Source: Fictibacillus arsenicus
GTDB lineage: Bacteria > Bacillota > Bacilli > Bacillales > Fictibacillaceae
Length of the DNA stretch: 33,678 nucleotides
Direction: 5' to 3'
NCBI RefSeq assembly: GCF_001999465.1
Contig: NZ_MQMF01000009.1
Location: forward strand, 1 to 33,678
How positions within the stretch are numbered: the stretch's first letter is position 1; each line of letters begins with the position of its first letter. Below are positions 32,175-33,678 of this stretch, piece by piece. A model generated the notes under the pieces. That model saw only the letters and a program-made list of their open reading frames with translations, searched no databases and was not told the origin of the DNA. The translations under genes were made by a program, and so were the position numbers.

Positions 32175-33323
32175 TTAAAGCCCTAAAGCTTTTTGAGCAG
32201 CCGTTTTAAAGGCTTCAATAATATCCTCTGCATTTTCGATTCCGACAGAGATTCTGATTACATTTTTGTTGATTCCAAGCGTCTCGCACATTTCTTCTGG
32301 CAATGATCGATGAGAGGTTCCGAGTGGATAGGAAACCGTTGTTTCAACCCCTGCTAATGTCGGAACGATGTGTACCCAGTCAAGGGATTTAAAAAACGTA
32401 TGAACATCACTGCTGTCATCAAGTTCGATGGTTACGATAGCCCCGTTCCCTTTTTCGCTGACAAACTCAGGGTAGTATACTTTCTTAATACCTTTCGTCC
32501 CCTTTAACTCGTCTGCTAGTGCCTTTGCATTGGCTACATGACGCTCCATACGTACGCTTAACGTTTTTAATCCTCTAGATGCCAGCCACGCATCAAACGG
32601 TCCCAGGTTGCAGCCAAGATGAACCATTTTAGACTTCGCTTTTGCAATCAAATCCTCTCTTCCTACAACGACACCTGCCGTTACATCACTATGTCCATTT
32701 AAGTATTTCGTAGCACTATGAACGACAAGGTCAATGCCTTGTGTGTACGGCTGCAAAACAAAAGGCGTAGCAAAGGTGTTATCAATCATCGTAGTTATAT
32801 TATGTTTTTTAGCTAATTCAACAAGCGCTTTGAGATCTTCTACTCTTAAAAGCGGATTTGTAACGGATTCCGAGTAGAGCAGTTTTGTATTAGGTTTGAT
32901 GTTTTTTTCAATTTCATTTGGATTATTAAAAGAGACAAATGAAGTTTCGATGCCGAAACTCTTCAAATCATCGGAAAGAAGCTGATAAGTGCCCCCGTAC
33001 AAGTCCTCGCAAGCCACAATATGATCGCCAGACTGTGCTACGGACAGGATGCCGACTAGTATAGCTGAAATTCCCGATGACGTGACAACACCCGCTGGAG
33101 CTTTTTCGAGCTGTGCTACCCCACGGGCAAAGTCATCTTGGTTCGGATTGTTCATTCTTGTATATAAAAAGTCATTTTTACCGCGAAAAAAATCTTCTAA
33201 ATCATCTAGATCGGTAAAAGAAAAGGCTGAAGTCTGGTAGATTGGCTTTACCTTGCTTACAGACTTAACATTGTTATGACCGCTTGCATGTACAGTGGAT
33301 GTATCGAAATGAACGTCTTTCAT
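32175..33323 (-). CDS. Cys/Met-metabolism PLP enzyme (cystathionine or methionine lyase type)
   Basis: This 382-residue enzyme is of the trans-sulphuration family. The PLP-binding lysine is in SATKYLNGHSD. Other motifs are YTRMNNPNQDDF (substrate and tetramer arm), VTSSGISAIL, EDLYGGTYQLL, LYSESVTNPLLRVED and DNTFATPFVLQP, and SYPLGTSHRS near the end. Whether it is cystathionine beta- or gamma-lyase, cystathionine gamma-synthase or methionine gamma-lyase is not decided here. The ATG at 33323 has GGGGAGG upstream. It stands alone, with no SAM riboswitch in front and no clear terminator behind. Confidence 0.9.
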   Translation of the reverse strand: MKDVHFDTSTVHASGHNNVKSVSKVKPIYQTSAFSFTDLDDLEDFFRGKNDFLYTRMNNPNQDDFARGVAQLEKAPAGVVTSSGISAILVGILSVAQSGDHIVACEDLYGGTYQLLSDDLKSFGIETSFVSFNNPNEIEKNIKPNTKLLYSESVTNPLLRVEDLKALVELAKKHNITTMIDNTFATPFVLQPYTQGIDLVVHSATKYLNGHSDVTAGVVVGREDLIAKAKSKMVHLGCNLGPFDAWLASRGLKTLSVRMERHVANAKALADELKGTKGIKKVYYPEFVSEKGNGAIVTIELDDSSDVHTFFKSLDWVHIVPTLAGVETTVSYPLGTSHRSLPEEMCETLGINKNVIRISVGIENAEDIIEAFKTAAQKALGL

Positions 33324-33678
33324 TTATATTGCCTCCCCATTATTTTTATCTCCTAGTGTAGCATAAATTCCGGTGGAGTAAGTGATATTTGATTGTAGTG
33401 GATGGAGTTGGTTAATGTGATGGGGATTGTGTTGGTTATTGAATAAAAATCAGTCCTAATAAAAACTTTTCGCCAAAAAAGAGGGGATTAGAAGAATGAT
33501 AAAGCCTTATTAATGATAAGTAGAAAATGTGCGAATGCTCATAAATTTAGCTCAAGGACAATAAAAAATGATGAAGGATCATAAATCTTGCTGAAGGCTC
33601 ATAAAAGGAATTTCACCTTTAAATAATGCTGCTGGAGCCACTTTCATTGCTTCAGAAATCCTTTGATTCTTTCGTTTT
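33324..33678. other. Non-coding stretch at the right end
   Basis: No open frame with a ribosome binding site was found in these 355 bases, and no riboswitch. It contains the short 20-bp periodic array at 33521-33605 and a duplicated GTTGGTTA (33407 and 33431). The end of the window cuts it, so it could belong to a neighbouring gene. Confidence 0.6.
33521..33605 (+). repeat. Four-unit periodic array, exact 20-bp period
   Basis: Units beginning TAGAAA or ATAAA start at 33521, 33541, 33561 and 33581, with a further ATAAA at 33601. Most units keep a GCT-AAGG-CTC-like end (for example GCTGAAGGCTC and GATGAAGGATC). It resembles the 21-bp array near ydiK in style but not in core sequence. Confidence 0.7.

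Noticed and set aside
33324-33678. SAM riboswitch or T-box upstream of the Cys/Met PLP enzyme gene
   Set aside because: No conserved SAM-box core or T-box sequence was found on the minus strand.

Overview
The window is chromosomal DNA from a low-GC Gram-positive bacterium of the Bacillaceae (Bacillus-like, perhaps Fictibacillus; the genus is a guess). The evidence is Bacillus-type gene order (thiL-tsaE-tsaB-rimI-tsaD, moaC-rex-tatA-tatC, ydiK/ydiL next to groES-groEL, yeaC-yeaD-yebA-guaA), strong AGGAGG-type ribosome binding sites, a CIRCE operator, SigA-type promoters and two purine riboswitches. Most genes lie on the minus strand, which is probably the leading strand, with the replication origin off the right-hand end (inference from B. 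subtilis synteny).

Layout from left to right. 1-250: tandem promoters and leader of an rRNA operon that runs out of the window to the left. 260-5106: nicotinate phosphoribosyltransferase, a broken gene remnant, a secreted transglutaminase that looks split by a one-base frameshift, a 52-residue secreted peptide gene and a prepilin peptidase. 5268-8730: purine permease pbuG and GMP synthase guaA, each behind its own purine riboswitch. 8724-13142: an overlapping MoxR ATPase / DUF58 / transglutaminase operon. 13319-15430: a manganese catalase with a SigB-like promoter, then a MerR-type/coiled-coil DNA-binding protein whose gene is bracketed by two near-identical palindromes. 15686-18070: plus-strand ECF transporter subunit, lipoprotein and DUF4317 protein. 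18185-20306: groEL and groES with CIRCE. 20439-21352: CPBP protease and YdiK. 21600-23774: moaC-rex-tatA-tatC. 24175-26136: ABC-F ATPase. 26155-26324: a cluster of DnaA boxes. 26398-30028: the t6A synthesis operon with rimI and thiL. 30170-30577: tRNA-Asp, tRNA-fMet and fragments of fMet copies. 30702-33323: amino-acid permease and a Cys/Met-type PLP enzyme.

Most genes are housekeeping and belong to familiar families. TsaD, TsaB and TsaE act together in t6A tRNA modification. The two riboswitches tie GMP synthesis and purine uptake to free guanine or hypoxanthine. GroES/EL form the chaperonin, and TatA/TatC form a protein export channel.

The less ordinary material lies between the genes: (i) twin palindromes around the MerR/DUF3967-like gene, with a paired direct-repeat site, promoter and terminator beside it that could encode a short RNA; (ii) two small arrays with exact 21-bp and 20-bp periods; (iii) the DnaA-box cluster; (iv) decayed initiator-tRNA copies; (v) a hairpin-forming GC-rich dispersed-type repeat. 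No prophage, insertion sequence, CRISPR array or defence system was recognised.
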